Source: Adineta steineri
Lineage: Eukaryota > Rotifera > Eurotatoria > Adinetida > Adinetidae
Assembly (NCBI GenBank): GCA_905250115.1
Contig: CAJNOI010000054.1
Span: forward strand, 186,001-250,000
Length of the DNA: 64,000 nt
Direction of reading: 5' to 3'
Shown here: positions 52,701 through 61,077 of the stretch, one piece after another
How positions within the stretch are numbered: position 1 is the stretch's first letter
Layout of the letters: each line of letters starts with the position of its first letter
The notes under the pieces: model-generated
The model's database searches: none
The model's input: the letters and a program-made list of their open reading frames with translations, nothing else
What the model was told of the DNA's origin: nothing
Position numbers and translations under genes: made by a program

Positions 52701-52983
52701 AAGAGAAAACTTGACAATAGCAAGATTTACTTCACTTACCAAGCATATGCACAAGATCGCGCACAATTTCATTGAGAGGCAATGTGTCGATCGTATCTTT
52801 TTTCAATTCAGTTCCATCCCGCTTTGGACATTTCAACACACCATCATTGCCAGTAACCATATTTTGAATGCATCGATAACAAAACGTATGCTTACATGGC
52901 AGCATAGTGGGTTGATCAAAATGTTTTTGGCAGATCGGACAAGTGATCACATCTTCAACTAATGCTGAAAAATCGGATGCCAT
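28683..52983 (-). CDS. Giant TRIM (RING-B-box-coiled coil) gene with an array of single-LRR exons
   Basis: Minus-strand gene of about 24 kb. Head exons: 52983-52740 (RING), 52586-52258 (B-boxes) and 52193-51597 (coiled coil). Then come 19 LRR exons, a 168-base spacer exon (49486-49319), and two alternative stop-bearing exons (30668-30570 and 28778-28683). All exons after the coiled coil start and end in phase 0, so any combination reads through. Known TRIM proteins use the RING to transfer ubiquitin and a C-terminal domain to choose the target; here RI-type LRRs of the NLR kind take that place. I infer a cytosolic ubiquitin ligase with a variable recognition surface. The DNA cannot show which exons are joined. 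It could be one gene with alternative splicing, or two genes if the 168-base exon marks a second start. No second RING is present, and no other gene interrupts the array. Confidence 0.75.
28846..28929 (-). pseudogene. Decayed LRR cassette upstream of terminal exon B
   Basis: 84 bases in register (TLTILNL, stop, NNQTRDNGVQHLTEELKQNN), with an in-frame TAA and a GTGAAA donor in place of GTAAG. If spliced in, it would end the protein early, after which only a truncated LRR stack would remain. Confidence 0.7.
30570..30668 (-). CDS. Terminal exon A of the TRIM-LRR gene
   Basis: After a TTTTAG acceptor it begins TLQSLNLMNNKVTDNVQTQL and ends KFSYF then TGA. It is a C-terminal half-LRR cap. A second version lies at 28683-28778, so two alternative C-termini are possible. 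Confidence 0.7.
   Translation of the reverse strand, partial: TLQSLNLMNNKVTDNVQTQLKRQDSRIKFSYF
30735..30815 (-). pseudogene. Decayed LRR cassette upstream of terminal exon A
   Basis: The strand reads like a cassette (IELET, then after a one-base shift GAQHFPQALKITK). It has a frameshift in the middle, a weakened GTGAAA donor and no clear acceptor. Confidence 0.65.
31739..48177 (-). CDS. LRR cassette exons 5-19
   Basis: Fifteen exons: 48177-48094, 46261-46178, 44731-44648, 43952-43869, 43449-43366, 41771-41688, 40483-40400, 39419-39339, 38433-38350, 37778-37695, 37054-36971, 35363-35280, 33749-33666, 32765-32682 and 31822-31739. All are 84 bases except 39419-39339 (81 bases, one residue short, HFYVGQLITDAGAQ). 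All keep the Asn, IGD/ITD, GAQ and LAxAL landmarks and end in AAxAA(A/T/C) before GTAAG or GTAAGC. Introns are 0.4-1.8 kb, much longer than in neighbouring genes. They contain repeats and what look like diverged copies of one ancestral intron. Confidence 0.85.
38094..38165. repeat. Telomere-like foldback element, copy 2 (best example)
   Basis: The left arm begins ATCTTGAGGATGTGGGTG and continues GTGGGTATGAA. The right arm is TTCATACCCACCCTACACC followed by CTCAGGAT. The arms are near-complementary around a ~20-base loop. The arm unit is TGTGGG. It lies in a TRIM-LRR intron. Confidence 0.7.
41819..42455. mobile_element. Foldback element with long terminal inverted repeats
   Basis: The left end is CTTAAGAAAGTTTTTCGTAT, and its complement (CGAAAAACTTTCTTAAG) ends at 42455. 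The inner arms also mirror: AGGTGATAGGTGG with CTCACCTATCATTTG, and TAATCAACTGA with TTGGTTGATTA. The arms are about 130 bases or more. No coding frame is present. It is a non-autonomous transposon within an LRR-array intron. Confidence 0.7.
42735..42902. repeat. Telomere-like foldback element, copy 3 (expanded)
   Basis: ATCTTGAAGGTGTGGGTGTG opens a ~100-base TGTGGG/TGAGTA-type tract. A short spacer and the complementary CCCACCCTCACCC and CCACATCCACACCCT arm follow. The coding-looking frame here is a product of the repeat. Confidence 0.65.
43584..43637. repeat. Telomere-like foldback element, copy 4
   Basis: ATCTTGGCGGTGTGGGTGTG then GATACGAGG; the return arm is CATCCCACATCCACACCC. A short hairpin in an LRR-array intron. 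Confidence 0.65.
44360..44452. mobile_element. Short palindromic element
   Basis: GGAAAAATCTCATTC on the left pairs with GAATGAGATTTTTTCC-like sequence on the right, with inner CATTCGGA/TCCGAATG words. TCTCGAT lies on both flanks, perhaps a target duplication. Confidence 0.5.
49319..49486 (-). CDS. 168-base spacer exon duplicating the coiled-coil exon's end
   Basis: 56 residues in phase 0 at both ends, from SRVENRIITFVPSYDNPELR to LTDRDMEIVADVLKTNT. It aligns with the last part of the coiled-coil exon (VPKYENGELQ ... LTDKDMEIVANLLENN). 168 is twice 84, so it can be spliced in or out like a double cassette. It may be the remnant head of a second, truncated gene copy or a second cap that starts an independent LRR block. 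Confidence 0.75.
49596..49657. repeat. Telomere-like foldback element, copy 5
   Basis: AGGGTGTGGGTGAGAGTG, a short loop, then CACACCCACACCCACCCTCA. It ends only ~20 bases from the splice donor of LRR cassette 4. Confidence 0.65.
49678..51194 (-). CDS. LRR cassette exons 1-4
   Basis: Exons at 51194-51111, 50777-50694, 50406-50323 and 49761-49678, each exactly 84 bases. Each begins ACACT (Thr-Leu) after a TAG or CAG acceptor and ends at a GTAAG donor. Each encodes one 28-residue RI-type repeat of form TLxxLxLxxNxIGD followed by xGAQxLAxALxxN. Cassette 1 is the most diverged (LKAEELKDFGAQQLADAL). The variable positions lie in the beta-strand face, where LRR proteins contact partners. Confidence 0.85.
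51597..52193 (-). CDS. Coiled-coil exon of the TRIM-LRR gene
   Basis: 199 residues rich in Glu, Lys and Gln with heptad spacing (IEEEKKSNKSK, EQEKVLLDNIDNTEQEEIKS), as in TRIM dimerisation coils. It ends in a half-LRR, LTDKDMEIVANLLENNR, which caps the LRR array. The donor follows AATAGG. The last ~56 residues are copied in the exon at 49319-49486. Confidence 0.8.
52258..52586 (-). CDS. B-box exon of the TRIM-LRR gene
   Basis: Two zinc-binding units: CYRCETDIAEYWC...CSKCWDTIHELG with paired later histidines, then a B-box type 2, CQEHEQGDDTLKYWCEQC...CNNCQQIKHKDH. The second box has the full C-x2-H, C-x2-C, C-x2-C, H-x2-H set. The exon runs from phase 1 to phase 0. Confidence 0.85.
52740..52983 (-). 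CDS. RING exon of the TRIM-LRR gene
   Basis: Encodes MASDFSALVEDV, then CPIC, CKHTFC, CYRC and CPKRD. This is a C3HC4-type RING in which the last zinc ligand is Asp in place of Cys, a change also known from working RINGs. The exon ends in a GTAAG donor at phase 1. ATG at 52983 is the first in frame and has no acceptor close upstream. Confidence 0.85.
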
Positions 52984-53138
52984 GTCAATAGATTGACAAA
53001 AATTGAAATGAATAATTTGGTATCTAGAAACGGAAAGAATTAAATACGTGCTTCATACTGGTTACATAGAAGCGTACTACATCTCTCATTCATTAAAGCA
53101 GTTCTTTAAGTTAAAGTATCATTATCGAAGAGATTAAT

Positions 53139-53224
53139 GAGTGGGTGCGGATATGGGCGTAGCCACGGGTGTGGGTGTTCTCTTTAGATCAGCAAAGGAC
53201 ACCCACTTCTACAACCTCAAGATA
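53139..53224. repeat. Telomere-like foldback element, copy 6
   Basis: GAGTGGGTGCGGATATGGGC, then GGGTGTGGGTGTTCTC and the return arm GGACACCCACTTC, ending ACCTCAAGAT, the family's terminal sequence. It lies ~150 bases upstream of the TRIM-LRR start codon. Confidence 0.6.
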
Positions 53225-53743
53225 GGAATGAGAAGGAAAAAACTGTCGAGGCACATAGAATGTAAGACAGAATGAGTTTAGAACGAAAGGCAGTGAACAT
53301 AGTACATGGGTCGAAATGAGAGGGCGTCCCTGAATTGAATCAAATGAAATCGCCCTCAGTCAGCGCTATTGCCGCAGCATCTTCCAAGGCACCCGAAGTC
53401 AACTATTGCCCTCATCACCCTTCCAGTTCTCCGAAGTACTAGGGGGACCAAGGAGCGTTCAAAATTACTTCGTTGTTATTTAATAATATTCGACATTGTA
53501 TCTAAGTCTATTCTTCATAGCCGGAGTCAAAACAATTGTTTTTATCGAAGACAGAATGAGTCAGTACAAGAGAGAATGAATTTGTCTGCGTGAAGAAATC
53601 AGAATGTATATGAGTTCTCGAAAGTTCTTATTTTCTAGTAAAATCCTGATATTAATCAATAGCATTGTTTCATTCCTTTGAATGCTATGAGCCTCCTTTG
53701 GTTCTCATTGTCTCCTTAGTTCCCTGACTCCCCCTGGCCCCTT

Positions 53744-53901
53744 AAGGGTGGGTGTGGGTGTGGGTGTGGGTGTGTGGTAGGCGTGGGTGGACGTGGGTGA
53801 CGGCGGGTGGGCGTGGATGATGGTGGGTGGGCGTAGGTGACGGTGCGTGGGCGTGGGTGATGGTGGATGGGTGAAAATATAGCCCACATTCTCACCCATT
53901 G
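53744..53901. repeat. Telomere-like tract, copy 7 (longest G-rich run)
   Basis: AAGGGTGGGTGTGGGTGTGG continues into degenerate GGGTGGGCGTGGATGATG-like units, then closes with CCCACATTCTCACCCATT. The G-rich arm is much longer than the C-rich arm, so it is not a clean hairpin. Confidence 0.65.
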
Positions 53902-54990
53902 ATCTGGCTAAGTATTAGGTAATTACATAAATAATTAAGGAGTGGATTACGGTTACCAGATACTAGAGAATTTGTCAACTGAGTCATTTCGTCAGAAGAA
54001 GCGTGTTCTATGACAATAACATCTTATGAAAGCCAGATCCAAGTTGCTTTGGGCCCAGCACTTAAAAGTTTTATAGAACTTGCGAGTCCTAGGTACCTCC
54101 TCGACATAGGCCTTGAGGAATTCGAAGTACCTCCATCATATACGAATTGAGGGTAAAAAAGTTCAGGTTACCAGCAACAGCTATTCGACCAGCACAATTA
54201 TTTTGAGTGGAGCTGTTAAAAAAGCTCCGTTTCTATGCAAAAGAACGTTCGAACAGCTCTTCTGCTTAAAAAAGCTGAATTATGAGTTGTATAAAATCTG
54301 AGCATATCATTAAACAGAACTCATCGAGTTCTGCTTGGAAATAGGATGGAAAGTTTGAAACACGTTTCTAGATGAATCACTACTGAAATTACTTGAGTCC
54401 ACTACTAATTTCTTCTATGTCTAAATTACTGCATCTTTAGTTGATGTTGCAAAAACATCAGTTCCTTATGTCTTAATACTAAGAAAGCACAAGATTTTCT
54501 CTGAGTCTCAAATAATACCGGAGAATCCATTAAGTCACTGTTGCATAAACTTTGTTTATTAGCATAAATGTACAACGAAATCTTTTTCTAACATTCAAGA
54601 TCGAACAATAACCTGAGCTGAACGAGACGTGGTCAAAAACGAATACAACAAAAATCGTTAAATATGTAAATGGGCAATGATATTTCAAGAAAGAAACCTT
54701 TGTTCCTCTTTAGAAAGCGCAAAGACAAAGCAATAGTGTTCATTTACTGGAAAAATGAATCGGAATATTGTAAGTCCTTTTTTACATACCAATAGAATTG
54801 CAAATAATGTAAGTTTGCACAAGTTTAGTGTAGTCGTATGAAAATGAGGTTTTATTCTTTTTTGTTTCTCTTTTATCTTCAAGGTTGTGAATAGACTGAA
54901 ACTGATAAGAAAAGACAAGCTCTTTATTTCAAAAATGGGATGGTTGCAAGCAAACAAGAATAGATTAGAATAGACCGCGCTGCAGCCCTC

Positions 54991-55329
54991 ATCTTGATGG
55001 TGTAGGTATGGGTGTGGGTGCGGGTGAATGTGGGTGGGGACGTGGGTGAGAGTCGGGTGTATTCTACTCAGTCATCACTCTCGCCCAGATCACCTATACT
55101 CTGACCCACGGACACCCACATCCACCCAGGGGCGTAAGTCAGGTGTCGGAGCAGGGGGGGTATAGGGGGGGCGTAAGCCTAGTTTTTCTATTTTAATGGT
55201 AAAAAAAAGTGAATTTTCTAGAAGCAGGGGGGGCGCAAACCCCTTTTTCCTATTAGTTTTTGGAAGCAGGGGGGGTTATGCGCCCCACGCGCCCCCCCCC
55301 TATTTACGCCACTGCATCCACCCTCAAGA
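54991..55329. repeat. Telomere-like foldback element, copy 8, split by an insertion
   Basis: Begins ATCTTGATGGTGTAGG with a TGTGGG-like arm and ends CATCCACCCTCAAGA. Its return arm is interrupted at 55128-55314 by another element that duplicated CATCCACCC. Confidence 0.7.
55128..55314. mobile_element. MITE with 9-bp target duplication inside foldback copy 8
   Basis: 187 bases. It begins AGGGGCGTAAGTCAGG and ends CCTATTTACGCCACTG, imperfect inverted repeats around GGCGTAA. CATCCACCC flanks it directly on both sides (55119-55127 and 55315-55323). G-runs (GGGGGGG) fill the interior. The 9-base duplication suggests Mutator-type transposition. Confidence 0.75.
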
Positions 55330-55988
55330 AATTGGAATTTATCATGCTCTCGTTTCAAAGGTCTTAGAATACCTATAATTGGAGCGGAATACATGTCAAA
55401 AATAAATCTCTATAAGATGATAACTCTATATTATAGATATCCAGCGCAGTCGTAAATCTGGCACTGTCGTGATAGCCTCGAAGAAAAAACCCTTCATCGT
55501 TGTGCTAAATTAGTACGGCTAGGTTGCATCAATTAAACTTACCAAAATTCTGGCTGCTGGACTTGTAGACAAACAATTTTACCTTGTCTCTGAAAAAATA
55601 ACCGCGACTGTCGCAACGAGTTGTAGAAAAAAAACTGCTAGTAATGCCGTCGCGTAGTGGCAGCGTTGCCATGAATATTTCTGCTCTATGTGTATAGAGA
55701 GAACGAAAAGCAGAGTAAACGATGGGAGAGCGAGACAATAAAGAGAAATTGCTAGTAGTAGAAGTGTGCCTCTGTAAAACAAATAACGTTGCCGCACAGT
55801 TGATTCTCCGTTAACTAATTGTGGTATTGGTACAAGCAACGTACGTTTTAATTTTAATCAGTCATAATTACTTCGTTAACGCTTTTACGGATTTTATCCT
55901 TGAACTCAATATAGAATAAACTTTGCAATTTCTGATTTCTGGATATACATCACTGAGATATCTGTAAATAGGCTCATTTGGATTAGCA

Positions 55989-56880
55989 GCAGGGTTGTCA
56001 AATCCAAATTTTAGAAATCAGGGTTTTTCATTGAAAAATAGGAGTTAATCAGGAGATTTCCCGTAAAAAATAAAGAGAAAAATTAGATGAGTTTTTTTTA
56101 AACCAGAAGGAAAATACAGCAGTGTCATGCACTTTTACTAAAAAAGTAAAGCTTTTTATTTTCAAATGTTTACAACTTTAGTAGAGATGGAAATTTTAGG
56201 AATTGACATTTTTCAATAGCCTCTTCTTTGTTGATCATTTTTCTAGCGATAAAAAACCTAATATAGCGTACGCATTTCTCGTACAGTTAGTAAAATAAGG
56301 CACAAAATACGGGTTATCAAATTATTTATTGTAATGCTCAGTTAAAAATATGGTTTTCGTTGCGTGTGTCATATATGCTCTCCGAAAGTATACCCTCGCG
56401 CAAGCTCTTTTCTCTATTTATTTCTTTTTTTATCATACCTTGTATAAAATGTATTGTCAAGTGAAATATAACATCAGAGTTTTATTACATTGTGATCGTT
56501 TTACCATACTGAAATAAAACTCTCAAGTCATATCTCTTCTAGACAATAAATTTTATACAAAGTATGATAGCACAGAAATAAAAATGGTAGACAGATTTTT
56601 TTGTTCGTAGATGTATCTCATATTTGGATTCATTTTTCTATGAAGTTCTTGTCAAAAGAATAAGAGATATACAATACTAGTTTGGTGCTATCTGGTTTGC
56701 TATCATATATATAGTTGTGACTACTCTCTTTTTTCTCATTTTTTGTACATAAGACGTCGTTTAAACTTAAGTAAGAAAAGAATTAAAAATCAAGAAAAAA
56801 TCTTCAAAATCAGTTCCTGATGTCAAAAGAAATATCGTTATGAGAAATGTTTAAAAATCAGGGGGTTTGGTAACCCCGAT
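55989..56880. mobile_element. Possible inverted-repeat element enclosing a hairpin
   Basis: The outer words GGGTTGTCAAATCC (55989) and GGTTTGGTAACCCC (ending ~56878) are inverted. Both are followed inward by an AAATCAGGG-type word. Inside, 56432-56568 is a separate hairpin: ATCATACCTTGTATAAAAT against ATTTTATACAAAGTATGAT. No transposase is seen. Confidence 0.45.
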
Positions 56881-57867
56881 CAGCAGAGCAGTTTGTAGAA
56901 AACCCTTATATAATTCGCCCTTAAGCTGATTCTCTACAGCCTCTCACCCACACTGCATCTTCACCCAGAATCTCACCCTACAAGAGATATTTACATTATA
57001 CGAAGTATCTTTTCTGTAAAATCTAGATAATTCTATTAAAATCAAGTATACCCCGTCTGATTATGAATAAATTGATTTGTCGACTTAATGTAGAATTAGC
57101 CTTGACGTGACAACATTAATAAAAGTCGCAAGAAAGAAGACACTTGTTCTGATGATAATATCAACAGATGAAAAAGAAACCTCGTCCCGCAGATATATAG
57201 AAGCAACACTTATCTATCAACAGAGACAACTAATATCAACAACACACATCTTTAACAAACGTTGACTGTAACCGAAGATTTTATATCAGGTAGAATGCCG
57301 TTACAGGTAAGAAAAATATTTTTCAGCTTCAAAATACTCTTCATTTGATAAAGTGAAAAAGTAAAAGCGCTATTCATCATTCTAGTATATTCGTGGAGAA
57401 CTAGAACTGCAGTGATTATATTCCTCATGTATAAACAAAGTACTAACAAGAGTTGTATGTAGTAGTTGAGGACCTTACGCCAGAGTATATCTGTTCCCAA
57501 TGAGATAATGATACCTAAGCAGTGTGTGAAAATTCGATCAGAAATGTTTGAAACTAATCATGAGTTTTATTATTTAAAAGATGTATATCTTCAAGACTGT
57601 GTCTAATCCATATAGATATGCTAAATCTGACTTTTTATTATACTGAATACCACGAATGTACTACTCGTTCTTTGGTAATTATTTAAATTATGTGGAATTT
57701 ATTAAAAGAAGTCAATAACTTAGCCTGTGCTAGAGATCAAAATTAAAGCCTCAATATTATTCATTACGTTTTGAAGTTGAACTTCATTTCGATATTCTTT
57801 TTTTCAGATTTTCATTCATATTTTAACTGCGCATTTGTCCCTACTTTTATTGTCGTTTTCTGGCATA

Positions 57868-59609
57868 ATGAGAATAACCGTCCGTACATTTGATGGAAAA
57901 CAGATAGCATTAGAAGAAGTCCAATCCGAAGACACAATTCAAAGTATCAAGAGAAAAATACAAACACAAGAAGGTATTCGAATAGATTTGCAACGATTAC
58001 TATTCGAAAACAAATCGCTTGACAATAATCGAACACTATCCTATTACAACATTGTTGATGATTCGATCCTTTATATCGTTCTGCGTAAGTATCTCAAATA
58101 GATCACATTGATCAACACTTTCTTTCATCTAAAAGAGGGTGTGGGTGTGAATAAATATGTAGTCTATCAGCATACGCACACNNNNNNNNNNNNNNNNNNN
58201 NNNNNNNNNNNNNNNNNNNNNNNNNNNNNNNNNNNNNNNNNNNNNNNNNNNNNNNNNNNNNNNNNNNNNNNNNNNNNNNNNCGTCGAATTTTTTATCTTT
58301 TTTTGAGACTTTGGACACAATTGGATGCGTTTAGAAATCTACAGAACCTCTTTGAGAAGCTCTGCAAAATTCTTTTTTTTCAGAGTGGAAAAAGCTAGAA
58401 ATCCGGTGTAAGGGTCCGGCTGTCGGTACTGACAGGTTCCTGCGGGTGCTTGAGGATAGATGCAAAGGTTGATTTATAAATGAAACTCTAGTGTACTGAT
58501 TCAAAAACCAAAGTTTACAGAATAAGTTTTGACAATATCCGAAAATTTCATCCGGGTTCCGTATTGCAGCGCATACTAGCTCTTAAAAAACTCTAACAAT
58601 TCCTAACAAAGACGATTTAATACAGCATTCAGACAGCTCTTAATACGATATATCAAACAATGAACAGTATGGAGATCTTCTTTTTTTAAGAATAAGGCTA
58701 TTTGTGAATAGGTTCAAAATTAATCTTAATATTTCATTGAATACAGGATCGGTAGAAAATAGCAAGACTGTGGCCGGAGGATACGGACTTGGAAGTACCA
58801 GCAGGGAACTCTGTTTCCCTTATGGTCTTGCTTTTGATGACGATCAAACAATGATCATCGCTGATTGGGGCAATCATCGCATTGTTCGATGGAAGATACG
58901 CGATACAAATGGTCAAGTATTAGCTGGTGGCAATGGTCAAGGAAATGAATTGAATCAATTGAATTGTCCAACCGATCTATTAATTGACAAAGAAACAAAT
59001 AGTCTTATTATCTGTGACCACGGTAACCGACGAGTTGTGCAATGGTCTCGCGTTGATGGCACTACTGAGGGCAAAATCCTTCTCGATGACATCACATGCT
59101 GGGGGCTGGCCATGGATAATCAGAGATACCTTTATATTTCTGACATCGAAAAAAATGAAGTAATCCGATATCATATGGAAGACAATAATCGAATTATCGT
59201 CGCCGGTGGTCATGAAAGAGGTTTTGGTCTCGATCAACTCAATGGACCCACCTACATCTTTGTTGATCAACATCAAACTCTTTATGTATCAGATACATGG
59301 AATCATCGTGTGATGAAATGGGATAAAGATGCAACAGAAGGCTCTATCATCGTTCGAGGCTTTCCTCGAGGATTGTTCGTTGATGTTAAGGGAGACGTCT
59401 ATGTCGCAGACTATGGAAGTCATCAACTTATTTGTTGGCCCAAAGGAGAGACAAAGGGCACTGTTATTGCAGGTGGAAATGCTGGAGGAGAAGAAGCAAA
59501 TCAATTGTACTATCCTTGGGGTTTATCATCCGATCGACAAGGCAATCTTTATGTCGCCGATCATTCCAATCATCGAATACAACGCTTTCCTGTCAAACAA
59601 ACTAATTAA
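57868..59609 (+). CDS. Ubiquitin-like domain fused to NHL repeats
   Basis: Two exons, 57868-58084 and 58747-59609; 1080 bases, 359 residues. Exon 1 (1-72) is a ubiquitin-like fold, MRITVRTFDGKQIALEEVQS, with IQSIKRKIQTQEGI and ILYIVLR as in ubiquitin's beta strands. There is no free Gly-Gly end because the donor follows. Exon 2 is an NHL beta-propeller with repeated units such as PYGLAFDDDQTMIIADWGNH, LYVSDTWNHRVMKW and LYVADHSNHRIQRF; about five or six blades are visible. NHL propellers bind RNA or protein, and ubiquitin-like modules bind the proteasome or ligases. The join was deduced from phase (C/GA TCG). The intron holds an assembly gap, so a hidden exon cannot be excluded and exon 2 could instead be a separate gene. 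Confidence 0.75.
58085..58746 (+). other. Intron of the UBL-NHL gene with telomere-like arm and N gap
   Basis: Contains AGAGGGTGTGGGTGTG at about 58134-58149, the left arm of a foldback, followed by 100 Ns at 58182-58281. A round 100-N block is a scaffold gap of unknown true size. The remainder shows no clear exon. Confidence 0.6.
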
Positions 59610-59744
59610 TTATTTTTTAATTTTTAATCTATTCCTAAAATCGATAAAAATCGATGAAAAACAAATCGCCACTTTCAGAAAAATGAATTTTATACTATTT
59701 GATTCGCGCTCGAAACTCATGTGCTTTGTTAACGTGCATAGCTG

Positions 59745-59803
59745 AGGGTGTGGGTGTGATAAGAACAGCAAACGTTTACCCATACTCACACCCTCCACCC
59801 TGA
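59745..59803. repeat. Telomere-like foldback element, copy 10
   Basis: GAGGGTGTGGGTGTGATAAG, then the return arm CCCATACTCACACCCTCCAC. It lies ~135 bases after the UBL-NHL stop. Confidence 0.6.
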
Positions 59804-59985
59804 TGCATGAGAGTGTGGTTAGAGTTGATTCGGCTCGATCAGCAATTATTTTCGGTACGGAATTCCGGGAATTTGAGTAGACAAAGAATTGCACGAAACT
59901 CCTACCGATTTCAAAATTCCGTGAATTCAGCTCAATACCGTAATCTCAAGGGGTTGTACGGAATTACTTGTAGTTCCTACGGATT

Positions 59986-60076
59986 GCGCGTGTGGGTGAT
60001 TGGATGGGTGGGGTGTGTACTTAATAAGAAGGAGAAATATCTACCCATACCACACCCATCCTCACCCACACCCTAA
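59986..60076. repeat. Telomere-like foldback element, copy 11
   Basis: GCGTGTGGGTGATTGGATGG and GGTGGGGTGTG, a loop, then TACCCATACCACACCCATCC and TCACCCACACCCTA. Confidence 0.6.
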
Positions 60077-61077
60077 AGATGACTGACTCACGCATGTGAA
60101 TTACTGTAAGTTCTTCACTCGCTGTAATATTCTGTTTTTTTCTTTATGTGCCTTTCTCGACTTATTTGTAAAATAATCAAATCGTACATTGAAGTTTTGA
60201 CTGTTCTTTCATCAACATATGATTGGTAGACAGTAGTAACAGAAATTGTTGAAGGTAATATTTAGTTGCTCGGCATTTTTATGGACAGAAATGAATGACA
60301 GGTTAGCATTCAGATTTATTCAATATTTATTTTCTGCAATACTAACCGTTGTAGTTGCAGGAACTGACATTCAAATCACAACACTATCGTTTTTACGATC
60401 TATTGAAATACATTCAGTCTATTCGTGTGGCTTGGTGTTTGTCTGTATAGATTTTTCGTAACCAACTATAAAATCATTTGTATTGACTTACTTATGTGTC
60501 GTTTTATTAATTAATTAAGAGTTACTGTAATCATGGATTAAATCTGTAACTTACAATCAAATTCGATGTATAGCTACTTCAGGCGCTTCGAGTAATTACT
60601 GTGTTTTAGTTAGTTAAATAAAAAAGTAAAGTAAATATACTGTTCCTATCTCTCTGTAGCTACCTTTTTTTTTCTTTCTTTAGTCATTTATTACAATACA
60701 ATATACGAAGACGTCTGATAACAAAAAAATTCGAGTGTATTAATCTTTTTCTTTGTCTTTATTCACGCTAAAGGTAGGAGCTGAATGTTATCGCCGCACT
60801 ATTAAATGATCGAGAACTACTAGATGAGTTTTTCACTATACATTTCAAAATTAAAAACCTGTTCAAACCGTCATTCTTTGTTCCCCTTTATTTTATTCAT
60901 ATTTTCCTTTGTACGATCTTATCCTTTTTTCACATAAACTTGTATTTATTTTGTTGTATCATATTTTCATTATTTGATATATAATACGCATATTATTAAT
61001 CCATTGAACACTTCTAAAAATATCTTATAGACATTCTATTTCTTTTATAGGAATCTTAATTCTAACGTTTTAAAAAT
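60077..61077. other. Intergenic, no gene seen
   Basis: AT-rich kilobase. A CTTTTATAG acceptor-like site at about 61043-61051 lies just upstream of the next start codon and could be a 5' UTR intron end or a leader trans-splice site. Confidence 0.4.

Larger units (their letters stand above)
52984..57867. other. Repeat-rich intergenic region
   Basis: 4.9 kb between divergent TRIM-LRR and UBL-NHL genes. It holds telomere-like foldbacks (53139, 53744, 54991), a nested MITE (55128-55314) and a larger palindromic element (55989-56880). A GC-richer stretch at 53300-54300 shows no clear protein in any frame. The frame at 55579-55839 (-) has one or two hydrophobic stretches but no other support. Confidence 0.5.

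Noticed and set aside
53705..53899. Minus-strand frame with PTPTPT and HPPSPT runs
   Set aside because: Product of the degenerate TGTGGG tract; no start context or neighbouring exon.
53744..53901. A true chromosome end
   Set aside because: The TGTGGG tract is short, degenerate and flanked by genes on both sides, so it is interstitial.
58108..58398. Frames running through the N block
   Set aside because: They translate unknown bases and cannot be real evidence of coding.
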